From the NCBI GenBank assembly GCA_009469675.1, contig SSSZ01000047.1, positions 1-64,000 of the forward strand: a stretch of DNA of 64,000 bases, written 5' to 3'. This document shows, piece by piece, positions 13,155-23,086 of this stretch (positions within the stretch are counted from its first letter, which is position 1; each line of letters starts with the position of its first letter). Origin of the DNA: Azonexaceae bacterium. Lineage in GTDB: Bacteria > Pseudomonadota > Gammaproteobacteria > Burkholderiales > Rhodocyclaceae. The position numbers and the translations under genes are program-made. The notes under the pieces were generated by a model. That model saw only the letters and a program-made list of their open reading frames with translations, did no database searches and was not told the DNA's origin.

Positions 13155-14033
13155 TCAGGCCAGGGCGGCGTGCATTTCCTTGGCCTGGGTCTCGATGTCT
13201 TCCAGCAGGTGGCCGTAGCGTTCGCGGATGACGCCGAGTTCGCCGGCATCGGGGTCGATGTCCTGGAACAGCCATTCGAAATGGGCGCCGGCCAGGGCAT
13301 TGCCCACATAAACGACGTCGGCGAGGTGGCGCAGCGTCGGCGGGGTGGGGCGGGGTTGGTCGTGATCCACCGTGGCTTCGACAATCTCCTCGGGCAGGCC
13401 GATGGCGTTGAGCAGGGTGACCCCGATGCTTTCGTGCCACTGGACGATGAGGTACTTGACCGTATCGGGGCGGGCCCGCAGCTCCGGGTACTGGGCGGCG
13501 CGGTAGAGCATGTAGAAGCCGCCGAGGTCGTGCACCAGGCCGGCGAGCAGCGCCTCGTCGGGATTGATCTTGGTGTGGTGGCGGGCCAGGAGCCGGGTGG
13601 CCGCGGCGGTCTTGAGGGAATGGTCCCAGAGGGCCCGGGTCAGGTCGGCGAAGGGAACCATGTCCTTGGAGCGCATCAATTGCCCCATGGCGATGGCCAG
13701 CGCCGTGGTGCGCACCGTTTCAATGCCCAGGCGGGTGATGGCTGCGCCGAGATCCTTGGCCGGCGTGCCGCTCGGGCTGTACATGACGGAATTGGCCAGG
13801 TGCAGGAGCTTGGCGGCGATCAGGGGTTCGGCGCCGACCACGGCGGCGATGCGGGCGATGGGAGCGTCCGGGTTCTGCAGTTCCTTGCGCAGGCGGAAGG
13901 CAACGTCGAAATAGGTGGGAAAGACGACGTCGCCGGCCAGTTCCTTGGCGATGTCTTCCAGCATGCGGAAACGCTGGGCATTCAAAGCCTCGCCGACCTT
14001 GTCCGGGTCGTCGGAGGGGGAGGGGGGGCTCAT
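13155..14033 (-). CDS. HDOD domain signalling protein
   Basis: HDOD domains are degenerate relatives of HD phosphohydrolases found in regulatory proteins of unknown or scaffolding function. This 292-residue protein has an HDOD core at about residues 30-230, recognisable from FPTYFDVAFRLRKELQNPDAPI and LAGLVHDLGGFYML. An HD pair survives in the latter motif, but I do not see the full set of metal ligands of an active enzyme, so catalysis is doubtful. There is no attached receiver or GGDEF domain. It converges with trmJ across 14 bp and is divergent from cysE. Confidence 0.83.
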   Translation of the reverse strand: MSPPSPSDDPDKVGEALNAQRFRMLEDIAKELAGDVVFPTYFDVAFRLRKELQNPDAPIARIAAVVGAEPLIAAKLLHLANSVMYSPSGTPAKDLGAAITRLGIETVRTTALAIAMGQLMRSKDMVPFADLTRALWDHSLKTAAATRLLARHHTKINPDEALLAGLVHDLGGFYMLYRAAQYPELRARPDTVKYLIVQWHESIGVTLLNAIGLPEEIVEATVDHDQPRPTPPTLRHLADVVYVGNALAGAHFEWLFQDIDPDAGELGVIRERYGHLLEDIETQAKEMHAALA

Positions 14034-14182
14034 GGTCGGTACGCCGGTTGTTGTTGCTTATGGTTTGCGGGGAGCGGGTTGCCGCGATTTTGATCCAATG
14101 TCCCGGGAATGTCATCCCTCGCGGCGGCGACGGGCCTTGGGCGAACGATCCCCGGGCCGACCGCCGGGCGGGTTGTCAATAG

Positions 14183-14211
14183 CTGACAAATTCAGTCGAG
14201 TATTTTACAAT
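14183..14211 (+). promoter_or_regulatory. Candidate sigma-70 promoter of cysE
   Basis: A -35-like CTGACA (14183-14188) and a -10-like TACAAT (14206-14211) are separated by exactly 17 bp, 33 bp before the cysE ATG. Each hexamer differs from consensus by one base. The call is by eye; the start site is untested. Confidence 0.5.
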
Positions 14212-14244
14212 TCGCCCCTCAAACAATAGGGAGATTCCCAGACC

Positions 14245-15000
14245 ATGTTCCGGCACCTGCGCGAAGATATTCGTTCGGTATTCGACCGCGACCCGGCGGC
14301 GCGCTCGTTCTGGGAGGTGCTCACCTGTTATCCCGGCATCCACGCTCTGATCTACCATCGTCTGGCGCACTGGCTGTGGCGCCACCGGCTGCGCTGGCTG
14401 GCCCGCTTCGTGGCGCACCTGTCGCGGTTTTTCACGGGGATCGAAATCCACCCCGGGGCCACCATCGGCCGCCGCTTCTTCATCGACCACGGCATGGGCG
14501 TGGTCATCGGCGAGACGGCGCTGATCGGCGACGACGTCACCCTCTACCACGGCGTGACTCTGGGCGGCACCTCGTGGAACAAGGGCAAGCGCCATCCCAC
14601 CCTGGAGAACGGCGTGGTCATCGGTGCCGGGGCCAAGGTGCTGGGGCCGATCACGATCGGCGCCGGGGCCAAGGTCGGTTCCAACGCGGTGGTGACCAAG
14701 GAAGTGCCCGCCGGCGCCACGGCGGTCGGCAATCCGGCCCGCCTTCTCGACAATTCTGAGGGTGCCCGGCAGCGCGCCGCCCAGGCCGAGAAAATGGGCT
14801 TTTCTGCGTACGCCGTCGGGCGCGACCAGGACGATCCCCTCGCCCAGGCGATCCACGGCCTGCTCGATCACGCCGCCGAGACCGACCGCCGCCTGGCCAT
14901 GCTGCTCAAGGAGCTGGAAGCGGCCGGAGTGAAGTGCGACGAGCAGGTCCAGCCGGCCGATCAGTTCGATCCGAAATACCTGAGTAAAATAGTTGACTAA
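14245..15000 (+). CDS. cysE: Serine O-acetyltransferase
   Basis: CysE acetylates serine to O-acetylserine, the carbon skeleton for cysteine. At 251 residues it has an alpha-helical N-terminal part and a left-handed beta-helix of hexapeptide repeats (about residues 70-170: [23 protein letters not shown]). The acetyl-CoA site [17 protein letters not shown] is intact, and the repeats end with the usual VGNPARLL. The final GDGI-like tail used for binding CysK in enteric bacteria is absent. It lies directly upstream of iscR, and its stop codon is inside a TTGACT...AGTCAA palindrome. A cysE paralogue before iscR is also known from Azotobacter, so it probably supplies cysteine for Fe-S assembly. Confidence 0.95.
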   Translation: MFRHLREDIRSVFDRDPAARSFWEVLTCYPGIHALIYHRLAHWLWRHRLRWLARFVAHLSRFFTGIEIHPGATIGRRFFIDHGMGVVIGETALIGDDVTLYHGVTLGGTSWNKGKRHPTLENGVVIGAGAKVLGPITIGAGAKVGSNAVVTKEVPAGATAVGNPARLLDNSEGARQRAAQAEKMGFSAYAVGRDQDDPLAQAIHGLLDHAAETDRRLAMLLKELEAAGVKCDEQVQPADQFDPKYLSKIVD

Positions 15001-15022
15001 TAGTCAAGCGGCCCGATATAGT
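14993..15022 (+). promoter_or_regulatory. Candidate iscR promoter with palindrome over the -35 box
   Basis: TTGACT (14993-14998) and TATAGT (15017-15022) are spaced 18 bp apart and read as a sigma-70 promoter. The -35 box is half of a perfect palindrome, TTGACTA-A-TAGTCAA (14993-15007), which also contains the cysE stop codon. It resembles a shortened IscR type 1 site with the spacer two bases too small. Confidence 0.5.
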
Positions 15023-15042
15023 TGACTGGGATAGTAGGTTAT
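15018..15042 (+). promoter_or_regulatory. IscR type 1 operator
   Basis: This 25 bp stretch begins ATAGTTGACT and ends with TTAT. It agrees with about 21 of 25 positions of the E. coli IscR type 1 consensus, written from memory as ATA-S-YY-GACT-RWWW-Y-AGTC-RRS-TAT. It overlaps the -10 box of the candidate promoter, so holo-IscR binding here would repress the operon, as in E. coli. Confidence 0.7.
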
Positions 15043-15058
15043 TAGCAGGAGGTCAAGA

Positions 15059-15562
15059 ATGCGACTCACCACCAAGGGACGTTTTGCCGTCACCGCCATG
15101 ATCGACCTCGCCCTGCGCGGCGAAGAGGGGCCTGTGGCCCTGGCCGGCGTCAGCGAGCGGCAGAAGATTTCCCTGTCCTATCTTGAGCAGTTGTTCGGCA
15201 AGCTCCGCCGCTTCCGGCTGGTGGACAGCGTCCGCGGCCCCGGCGGCGGCTACTGTATCGCCCGGCCCCTCGACCAGGTGTCGGTGGCCGACATCATCCG
15301 GGCGGTGGACGAACCCCTCGACGCCACCCAGTGCGGCGGCCGGGAGAATTGCCAGGACGAACACCGGTGCATGACCCACGACCTGTGGGCCACCCTCAAC
15401 ACCAAGATGTACGACTACCTCTCTTCGGTTTCCCTGGCCGATCTGGTGCAGCGCCAGAAAGACAAGGGGCTGGCCGGCGAGCCGGTGGTCATCGCCGACC
15501 AGCGCCTCGGCCCGCGGCCGCGGCCCCGGAGCACCCGGGAGAAGGCGGCGGTCACCGCCTGA
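15059..15562 (+). CDS. iscR: Fe-S cluster-responsive transcriptional regulator IscR
   Basis: IscR is an Rrf2-family regulator that senses Fe-S status. The [2Fe-2S] form represses the isc operon, and the apo form activates other genes. The protein is 167 residues with an N-terminal winged helix (LTTKGRFAVTAMIDLAL, then ISLSYLEQLFGKLR). The three cluster cysteines and the histidine fall at residues 92, 98, 104 and 107, the same numbers as in E. coli. A strong ribosome site, AGGAGG (15047-15052), precedes the ATG. It heads the isc operon and has a matching operator just upstream. Confidence 0.97.
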   Translation: MRLTTKGRFAVTAMIDLALRGEEGPVALAGVSERQKISLSYLEQLFGKLRRFRLVDSVRGPGGGYCIARPLDQVSVADIIRAVDEPLDATQCGGRENCQDEHRCMTHDLWATLNTKMYDYLSSVSLADLVQRQKDKGLAGEPVVIADQRLGPRPRPRSTREKAAVTA

Positions 15563-15575
15563 TCGGTTGAATCCC

Positions 15576-16733
15576 ATGTTCCGCCCCGTCTACCTCGACC
15601 ACAACGCCACCACGCCGATCGATCCGGCCGTGCGGGCGGCGATGCTGCCCTGGCTCGAAAGCCAGTTCGGCAATCCGTCGAGCCGCCACGAATACGGCCG
15701 GGCCGCCCGCCGGGCCGTGGACGAGGCGCGGCAGCGGGTGGCGGCGGCGGTCGGCGCCCACCCGACGGAGGTGTTGTTCACCAGCGGCGGCAGCGAGGCC
15801 AACAACCTCTTCCTCAAGGGGGCAGCCGCCTGCTGCAAGCCGGGGACGGTGGCGGTGAGCGCCGTCGAACATCCCTGCATCCTCCGCCCGGCCGAGCAAC
15901 TGGCCCGCAGCGGCTGGGATTTGCGGCGGATCGCCGTCGATACCCTGGGCCGGGTCGACGGGGCGGACTTCGCCGAGGCCCTGTTGGCCAAACCCCGGAT
16001 CATTTCGCTGATGTTGGCCAACAACGAAAACGGCGTCGTGCAGGATGTCGCGGCCTTGGCCTACAGCGCCCGCTTCGCCGGCGCCTGGTTTCACACCGAC
16101 GCGGTCCAGGCCCTGGGCAAGCTGCCCCTGGATTTTCGCACCTTCAACGAGGCCGGCGTCCATGCCCTGACGGTTTCCGCCCACAAGGCCTACGGTCCCA
16201 AGGGCGCCGCCGCCCTGGTGGTCGACAAGCGGGTCGAACTCCAGCCCTTGATCGCCGGCGGCGGCCACGAGCGCGGGCTGCGCTCGGGTACCGAAAACGT
16301 TCCGGCCATCGTCGGTTTTGGCGTCGCCTGCGAACTTGCCGCCACTCGCCTGGTCGAACTGCCGCAGCGTCTCACTGCCCTGCGGGAAAAACTGGAACAA
16401 GGCCTGGTGCAACTTGGCGCTACAATCTTCAGTTTGACCGCCGAGCGTTTGTCCAACACCAGCTATTTCGCCTTTTCCGGCCTGGACGGCGAAACCCTGG
16501 TCGGCAAACTGGACCGTGCCGGTTATGCGGTGGCGAGCGGCGCGGCCTGTTCGAGCGCCAATCCGGAGCCTTCCCACGTTCTTGCCGCCATGGGCGTCGC
16601 GCCGGAGCTGGCGCGGGGCGCGGTGCGGGTCAGCCTGGGGGCGGGCAATACGGAAACGGATATCGAGCAATTCATCAACACCCTGCAAACGACTGTCGGG
16701 AGCTTGCGGGGACTGACGGCGGTGGCCGTGTAG
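15576..16733 (+). CDS. Second cysteine desulfurase (IscS/NifS-like) in the isc operon
   Basis: This class V aminotransferase is predicted to take sulfur from cysteine as an enzyme-bound persulfide. At 385 residues it starts [17 protein letters not shown]. It has the PLP-lysine motif [10 protein letters not shown] and the catalytic cysteine in [17 protein letters not shown]. The loop differs from the true IscS gene next door ([17 protein letters not shown]), so this is a distinct paralogue and not a recent duplication. It lies between iscR and iscS, 13 bp after iscR, and is surely part of the operon. Its sulfur acceptor is unknown. The ATG at 15576 was preferred over an upstream in-frame TTG at 15567. 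Confidence 0.9.
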   Translation: MFRPVYLDHNATTPIDPAVRAAMLPWLESQFGNPSSRHEYGRAARRAVDEARQRVAAAVGAHPTEVLFTSGGSEANNLFLKGAAACCKPGTVAVSAVEHPCILRPAEQLARSGWDLRRIAVDTLGRVDGADFAEALLAKPRIISLMLANNENGVVQDVAALAYSARFAGAWFHTDAVQALGKLPLDFRTFNEAGVHALTVSAHKAYGPKGAAALVVDKRVELQPLIAGGGHERGLRSGTENVPAIVGFGVACELAATRLVELPQRLTALREKLEQGLVQLGATIFSLTAERLSNTSYFAFSGLDGETLVGKLDRAGYAVASGAACSSANPEPSHVLAAMGVAPELARGAVRVSLGAGNTETDIEQFINTLQTTVGSLRGLTAVAV

Positions 16734-16770
16734 CGCCGCCAACGGATTTTCCGACGAGACGAGAGAACCA

Positions 16771-17982
16771 ATGAGACTGCCCATTTACCTGGATTACTCG
16801 GCGACCACGCCGGTGGACCCCCGCGTTGCCGAAAAGATGATTCCCTATCTGGTGGAGAAATTCGGCAATCCGGCCTCGCGCTCCCACAGCTACGGTTGGG
16901 AGGCCGAAGCGGCGGTGGAGGAGGCTCGCGAGCAGGTGGCGGCTCTGGTCAATGCCGATGCCAAGGAAATCGTCTGGACTTCCGGCGCCACCGAATCGAA
17001 CAACCTCGCCATCAAGGGGGCCGCCAACTTCTATGCCGGTACCAAGGGCAAGCACATCATCACCGTCAAGACCGAGCACAAGGCGGTGCTGGATACGGTG
17101 CGGGAAATGGAGCGCCAGGGGTGCGAGGCGACCTACCTGGATGTCCAGGACAACGGTCTGGTGGACCTGGAAGCCTTCGCCGCGGCGATCCGGCCCGATA
17201 CCGTCCTGGCCTCGGTGATGTTCGTCAATAACGAAATCGGCGTCGTCCAGCCCATCGAAGCCCTCGGCGAAATCTGCCGCGCCCGGGGCGTCATCTTCCA
17301 CGTCGATGCGGCCCAGGCCACCGGCAAGGTGGAGATCGACCTCGGCAAGCTCAAGGTCGACCTGATGAGCTTCTCGGCCCACAAGACCTACGGCCCCAAG
17401 GGCATCGGCGCTCTCTACGTGCGCCGTAAGCCCCGCATCCGCCTGGAACCCCAGATGCACGGGGGCGGCCATGAACGAGGCTTCCGCTCCGGCACCCTGG
17501 CCACCCACCAGATCGTCGGCATGGGCGAGGCCTTCCGCATCGCCCGGGAAGAGATGGCCGACGAGAACAAGCGCATCGGCAAGCTGCGGGACCGCCTGTT
17601 GCACGGCTTGCAGGATATCGAAGCGACCTATGTGAACGGTGACCTCGTCCAGCGCGTTCCCCACAACCTCAACATGAGTTTCGCCTACGTCGAGGGTGAG
17701 TCGATGATTATGGCGATCAAGGATCTGGCGGTGTCGTCCGGCTCAGCCTGCACCTCGGCCAGCCTCGAGCCGTCCTACGTGCTGCGGGCCCTGGGGCGCG
17801 ACGACGAACTGGCCCACAGCTCCATCCGCTTTACCATCGGTCGCTTCACGACCGAAGAAGAAATTGATTATGCAATCAACCTGTTGCATAAGAAAGTTGG
17901 CAAACTACGTGAACTTTCACCTCTCTGGGAAATGGTCCAGGAAGGCGTCGATCTGAGTACCGTCCAGTGGGCTGCGCATTGA
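16771..17982 (+). CDS. iscS: Cysteine desulfurase IscS
   Basis: IscS is the main PLP-dependent sulfur donor for Fe-S clusters, tRNA thiolation and other pathways. The 403-residue sequence matches IscS throughout: [15 protein letters not shown] at the start, the PLP-binding [18 protein letters not shown], and the mobile catalytic loop [17 protein letters not shown]. The C-terminal [12 protein letters not shown] region, which binds IscU, is intact. It is 37 bp after the paralogous desulfurase and 15 bp before iscU. Its sequence is much closer to the enteric IscS than its upstream neighbour is. Confidence 0.98.
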   Translation: MRLPIYLDYSATTPVDPRVAEKMIPYLVEKFGNPASRSHSYGWEAEAAVEEAREQVAALVNADAKEIVWTSGATESNNLAIKGAANFYAGTKGKHIITVKTEHKAVLDTVREMERQGCEATYLDVQDNGLVDLEAFAAAIRPDTVLASVMFVNNEIGVVQPIEALGEICRARGVIFHVDAAQATGKVEIDLGKLKVDLMSFSAHKTYGPKGIGALYVRRKPRIRLEPQMHGGGHERGFRSGTLATHQIVGMGEAFRIAREEMADENKRIGKLRDRLLHGLQDIEATYVNGDLVQRVPHNLNMSFAYVEGESMIMAIKDLAVSSGSACTSASLEPSYVLRALGRDDELAHSSIRFTIGRFTTEEEIDYAINLLHKKVGKLRELSPLWEMVQEGVDLSTVQWAAH

Positions 17983-17997
17983 AGCAAGGAGAGCAAC

Positions 17998-18381
17998 ATG
18001 TCATACAGCGTTAAAGTCATCGATCACTACGAAAACCCCCGCAACGTCGGTTCCTTCGGCAAGGACGACGATGGGGTCGGCACCGGCATGGTCGGCGCGC
18101 CGGCTTGCGGTGACGTCATGAAACTGCAGATCAAGGTGAACAAGTCGGGCGTCATCGAGGACGCCAAGTTCAAGACCTACGGCTGCGGTTCGGCCATCGC
18201 CTCGTCTTCCCTGGTGACCGAATGGGTCAAGGGCAAGACCGTCGACCAGGCCCTGGAGATCAAGAATACCGAAATTGCCGAAGAACTCGCCCTGCCGCCG
18301 GTCAAGATCCACTGCTCGATCCTGGCCGAGGATGCCATCAAGGCGGCGGTGGCCGACTACAAGAAAAAGCACGGAGAATGA
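17998..18381 (+). CDS. iscU: Fe-S cluster assembly scaffold IscU
   Basis: IscU is the scaffold on which new Fe-S clusters are built before transfer. It is 127 residues. The three cluster cysteines are present: Cys37 in APACGD, one in TYGCGSA and one in KIHCSIL. Asp39, needed for cluster release, follows Cys37. The LPPVK peptide recognised by the chaperone HscA is intact just before the last cysteine. The strong ribosome site AAGGAGAG precedes the ATG. The stop falls 2 bp before the iscA start. Confidence 0.98.
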   Translation: MSYSVKVIDHYENPRNVGSFGKDDDGVGTGMVGAPACGDVMKLQIKVNKSGVIEDAKFKTYGCGSAIASSSLVTEWVKGKTVDQALEIKNTEIAEELALPPVKIHCSILAEDAIKAAVADYKKKHGE

Positions 18382-18383
18382 CC

Positions 18384-18707
18384 ATGGCGGTGACCCTGAG
18401 CGAGAAGGCGGCAAAACACGTTGCCAACTACCTGGCCAAACGGGGCAAAGGCGTCGGCCTGAAACTGGGTGTGCGGACCAGCGGCTGTTCCGGCATGGCC
18501 TACAAACTCGAATTCGTCGATCAGATCGATACCGACGACGTGGCTTTCGAAAGCCACGGCATCAAGGTCTTCATCGACGCCAAGAGCCTGCCTTACCTTG
18601 ACGGCACCGAACTCGACTATGCCCGGGAAGGCTTGAACGAAGGGTTCAAGTTCAACAACCCGAATGTCAAGGATCAGTGCGGCTGCGGCGAATCTTTCAA
18701 CGTTTAG
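18384..18707 (+). CDS. iscA: Iron-sulfur assembly protein IscA
   Basis: IscA is an A-type carrier that passes iron or Fe-S clusters to target proteins. It is 107 residues with the three conserved cysteines at 35 (TSGCSGM), 99 and 101 (QCGCGESF), identical to E. coli numbering. An alternative ATG at 18378 overlaps the iscU stop. I chose 18384 because GGAG at 18373-18376 is well spaced for it. The gene is followed by a 135 bp spacer with a strong hairpin before hscB, the longest gap inside the operon. Confidence 0.97.
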   Translation: MAVTLSEKAAKHVANYLAKRGKGVGLKLGVRTSGCSGMAYKLEFVDQIDTDDVAFESHGIKVFIDAKSLPYLDGTELDYAREGLNEGFKFNNPNVKDQCGCGESFNV

Positions 18708-18842
18708 GAGGCTTGCCGGGGCGTCGTTGAGTCCCGCTTGCCGTACTATTCGTACTGTCTGCGCGGGGGTGGCCTAGCCCCGCCTTCGCTTTGAGGCTTT
18801 ACCAATCTGAGCGGCCCTACTACCGACAGTTTTCCGAGGTTA
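18708..18842 (+). other. iscA-hscB spacer with a GC hairpin
   Basis: No gene is seen here. GCGGGG (18763-18768) pairs with CCCCGC (18778-18783) over a 9-base loop. No T-run follows, so it is more likely an mRNA processing or stability element than a full terminator. Just upstream, the bases from CTTGCCGT to ACTGTCTGCG resemble the core of the dispersed 104 bp repeat, with a small GTAC/GTAC hairpin at the same place. Confidence 0.5.
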
Positions 18843-19373
18843 ATGGTGGATCTGACCGCCGACTTTTTCTCGCTGTTCCAGTTGCCCCGGGCCTTCCGCC
18901 TCGACGGGGGCGCCCTTGATGCCCGTTATCGGGAGGTTCAGGCCCAGGTCCATCCCGACCGGTTCACCCAGGGCAGCGACGCCGAGCGGCGGCTGTCGAT
19001 GCAGTGGGCGACCCGCGCCAACGAGGCCTATCAGACGCTGAAAACCCCCCTGGAGCGGGGCAAATACCTGCTCCACCTGGCCGGGCGGGACATCCAGGCG
19101 GAGAACAACACCGCCATGTCGGTCGATTTTCTCATGGCGCAGATGGAATGGCGGGAGGCCGTGGCCGAAGCCCGCCAGGGCGGCGACCACCATGAACTGG
19201 AGCGCCTCCGCCATCGCCTGCAGGGCGACGTCGCCGGGCGTTACGACGAACTCGGCCGCTTGCTCGACGACGCCCGGGACTACGATGGGGCGGTCGACCG
19301 CGTGCGCCGCCTGATGTTCCTGGAAAAACTCATTGTTGAAATTGACGACGCCCTGGCGTCGCTGGACGAATAA
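18843..19373 (+). CDS. hscB: Fe-S co-chaperone HscB (Hsc20)
   Basis: HscB is the J-domain partner that delivers IscU to HscA and stimulates its ATPase. The protein is 176 residues. The N-terminal J domain carries the invariant HPD in QVHPDRF (about residues 37-43), followed by ATRANEAYQTLKTPLERGKYLL. The C-terminal three-helix bundle that binds IscU includes FLMAQMEWREAV. It is in the usual place between iscA and hscA, with a 6 bp gap to hscA. Confidence 0.96.
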   Translation: MVDLTADFFSLFQLPRAFRLDGGALDARYREVQAQVHPDRFTQGSDAERRLSMQWATRANEAYQTLKTPLERGKYLLHLAGRDIQAENNTAMSVDFLMAQMEWREAVAEARQGGDHHELERLRHRLQGDVAGRYDELGRLLDDARDYDGAVDRVRRLMFLEKLIVEIDDALASLDE

Positions 19374-19379
19374 GAAAAC

Positions 19380-21256
<1,877 letters not shown>

Positions 21257-21260
<4 letters not shown>

Positions 21261-21601
21261 CTCAGATCGTCGTTCTGCCGCACCAGGAACTGTGCCCCGA
21301 AGGCACGGTGATCGACGCCGCCCCGGGCAAGTCGATTTGTCAGAATCTCCTTGAGCACGGTGTCGAACTCGAACACGCCTGCGAAATGTCCTGCGCCTGC
21401 ACGACCTGCCACGTCGTGGTGCGCGAGGGCTTCAATTCCCTGGTGCCGGCCGAGGAGGAAGAGGAAGATCTCCTGGACAAGGCCTGGGGCCTGGAACCCA
21501 ACTCCCGCCTGGGTTGCCAGGCGATGGTCGGGGAAACCCCGCTGGTGGTGGAGATTCCCAAGTACAGTATCAATATGGCGAAGGAGGGGCACCGCAAATG
21601 A
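21257..21601 (+). CDS. fdx: ISC-type [2Fe-2S] ferredoxin
   Basis: This adrenodoxin-like ferredoxin donates electrons for Fe-S cluster assembly on IscU. It is 114 residues. The cluster cysteines are in [15 protein letters not shown], a C-x5-C-x2-C arrangement, with the fourth in RLGCQAMV. The family-typical [19 protein letters not shown] lies between them. It overlaps hscA upstream and iscX downstream by ATGA on both sides, consistent with tight coupling of the last three isc genes. Confidence 0.97.
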
Positions 21602-21792
21602 AATGGACCGACATCAACGACATCGCCATCGAACTCGCCGACCGCCATCCGGACAAAGACCCCCTCAAGGCCAATTTCGTCGACCTGCGGGACTGGGTCA
21701 TGGCCCTACCGGGTTTTGACGACGATCCCAAACACTGCGGCGAAAAGATTCTCGAAGCCATCCAGCAGGCCTGGATCGACGAGGCGGCCTGA
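21598..21792 (+). CDS. iscX: Fe-S assembly protein IscX
   Basis: IscX is a very small acidic protein that binds IscS and iron and is thought to adjust the rate of cluster assembly. The 64 residues start [19 protein letters not shown]. They contain the conserved DLRDWVMALPGFDDDP and end EAIQQAWIDEAA. The ribosome site AAGGAGGGG (21581-21589) and the overlap with the fdx stop fix the start at 21598. It closes the conserved isc order. Confidence 0.95.
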   Translation: MKWTDINDIAIELADRHPDKDPLKANFVDLRDWVMALPGFDDDPKHCGEKILEAIQQAWIDEAA

Positions 21793-21801
21793 GGCACGGC
21801 C

Positions 21802-22197
21802 ATGAAGACCCGCGATTTCCCGGGCCGCGGCAGCCAGCTCAACGTTCTCGGCGGGCCGCTCCTGACCTGCAGCGACCGGCCGAAAACCGGCTTCTTCCGG
21901 GACGGCTGCTGCAATACCTCGGAAGAGGATTCCGGCAGCCACACCGTCTGCGTGGTGGTGACGGCGGAATTCCTCGAATTCTCCCGGGAGCGGGGCAACG
22001 ACCTGTCGACGCCCCATCCCCAATTCGGTTTCCCCGGATTACAGCCCGGCGATCGCTGGTGCCTCTGTGCCGCCCGCTGGCTGGAGGCCCTGCAGGCCGG
22101 CCGGGCGCCGCGGGTGGTGCTCAACGCGAGCAACCAGGCGGCCCTGGAAATCGTGCCTTTGGCGGCCCTCAAGCGCTACGCCGTCGATTTGCAATAG
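21802..22197 (+). CDS. DUF2237 family protein
   Basis: This 131-residue cytoplasmic protein belongs to a conserved family of unknown function, DUF2237. Recognisable family blocks are NVLGGPLLTCSDRPKTGFFRDG, NTSEEDSGSHTVCVVVTAEFLEFS, and NDLSTPHPQFGFPGL running into GDRWCLCAARW. It is rich in conserved cysteines (TCSD, GCCN, TVCV, WCLCAA), which hints at metal or redox chemistry, but no activity is established. It starts 9 bp after iscX and is probably co-transcribed with the isc operon, so a role in Fe-S or thiol metabolism is a fair guess only. Confidence 0.88.
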   Translation: MKTRDFPGRGSQLNVLGGPLLTCSDRPKTGFFRDGCCNTSEEDSGSHTVCVVVTAEFLEFSRERGNDLSTPHPQFGFPGLQPGDRWCLCAARWLEALQAGRAPRVVLNASNQAALEIVPLAALKRYAVDLQ

Positions 22198-22227
22198 GCC
22201 GGGCCGGTCGGCACGGCCGATAGCGCA

Positions 22228-23073
22228 TCACGCCGCTTCGAAAAGATTCAGGATGCCGTCCAGGCCGGAGAAATTGATGGCCACGTCGGCCCTTTCCCGG
22301 ATCGCCGGCTTGGCCCGGTAGGCTACCGAGAGGCCGGCTTCGGCCAGCATCAGAAGGTCGTTGGCGCCGTCGCCGCAGGCCATGACCTGTTCCCGCGACA
22401 GCCCGAGATCGTCGCGCAGGCGGCTGAGGTGGTGGGCCTTGGCGCTGGCGTCGACAATGTCGCCGACGACGCGGCCGGTGAGCTTGCCGCCGCTGATTTC
22501 CAGTTCGTTGGAAGTGGCGAAGTCGAGTCCCAGTTCGATGCGCAGGCGTTCGGTGAAGTAGGTGAAGCCGCCGGAGAGGATGGCGGTGCGCAGGCCCGCG
22601 GCCTGGGCGGCGGCGAGCAACTCCCGGGCGCCCGGGGAAAGTTCGAGGCGTTCGGCAAAGACCCTGGCCAGAACCCGGGCGTCGAGGCCGGCCAGAAGCG
22701 CCAGGCGGCGGCGCAGGCTGGCCCGGTAGTCGAGTTCGCCCCGCATGGCGGCTTCGGTGACGGCGGAGACTTCGGCCTTGCGGCCGGCGAAGTCGGCCAA
22801 CTCGTCGATGCATTCGATGGTGATGAGGGTCGAATCCATGTCGAAGGCGATCAATCCGAAATCGGCCAGCTTGCGGCCGGGTTCGACGAAGGCCCAGTCG
22901 AGGGCTTCGCCTTCGATGAGGGGCACGAGGGCGGCGAAGGCGGGGCCGCGGACAGCGTTGCGCAGGCGGGTGACCTGGGGCGGACGCGGGTCGACGGCCG
23001 TGGCGCCGGTGGCGGCGACCAGCCGGTCGAGCAGGAAGGTCGGCAGGGCGCCGCCGTGCAGGACAAGATCCAT
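22228..23073 (-). CDS. serB: Phosphoserine phosphatase
   Basis: SerB removes phosphate from phosphoserine in the last step of serine synthesis. The 281-residue protein is a HAD-family enzyme. The nucleophile motif AFDMDSTLITIECIDELAD is at about residues 76-94, with motif II SGGFTYF and motif III-IV ACGDGANDLLMLAEAG. The N-terminal 70 residues form a small regulatory-like domain, as in E. coli SerB. It lies 13 bp downstream of a DUF1015 gene on the same strand. Serine is also the substrate of CysE, encoded 7 kb away. Confidence 0.96.
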   Translation of the reverse strand: MDLVLHGGALPTFLLDRLVAATGATAVDPRPPQVTRLRNAVRGPAFAALVPLIEGEALDWAFVEPGRKLADFGLIAFDMDSTLITIECIDELADFAGRKAEVSAVTEAAMRGELDYRASLRRRLALLAGLDARVLARVFAERLELSPGARELLAAAQAAGLRTAILSGGFTYFTERLRIELGLDFATSNELEISGGKLTGRVVGDIVDASAKAHHLSRLRDDLGLSREQVMACGDGANDLLMLAEAGLSVAYRAKPAIRERADVAINFSGLDGILNLFEAA

Positions 23074-23086
23074 GGTGCGGGTAAGA

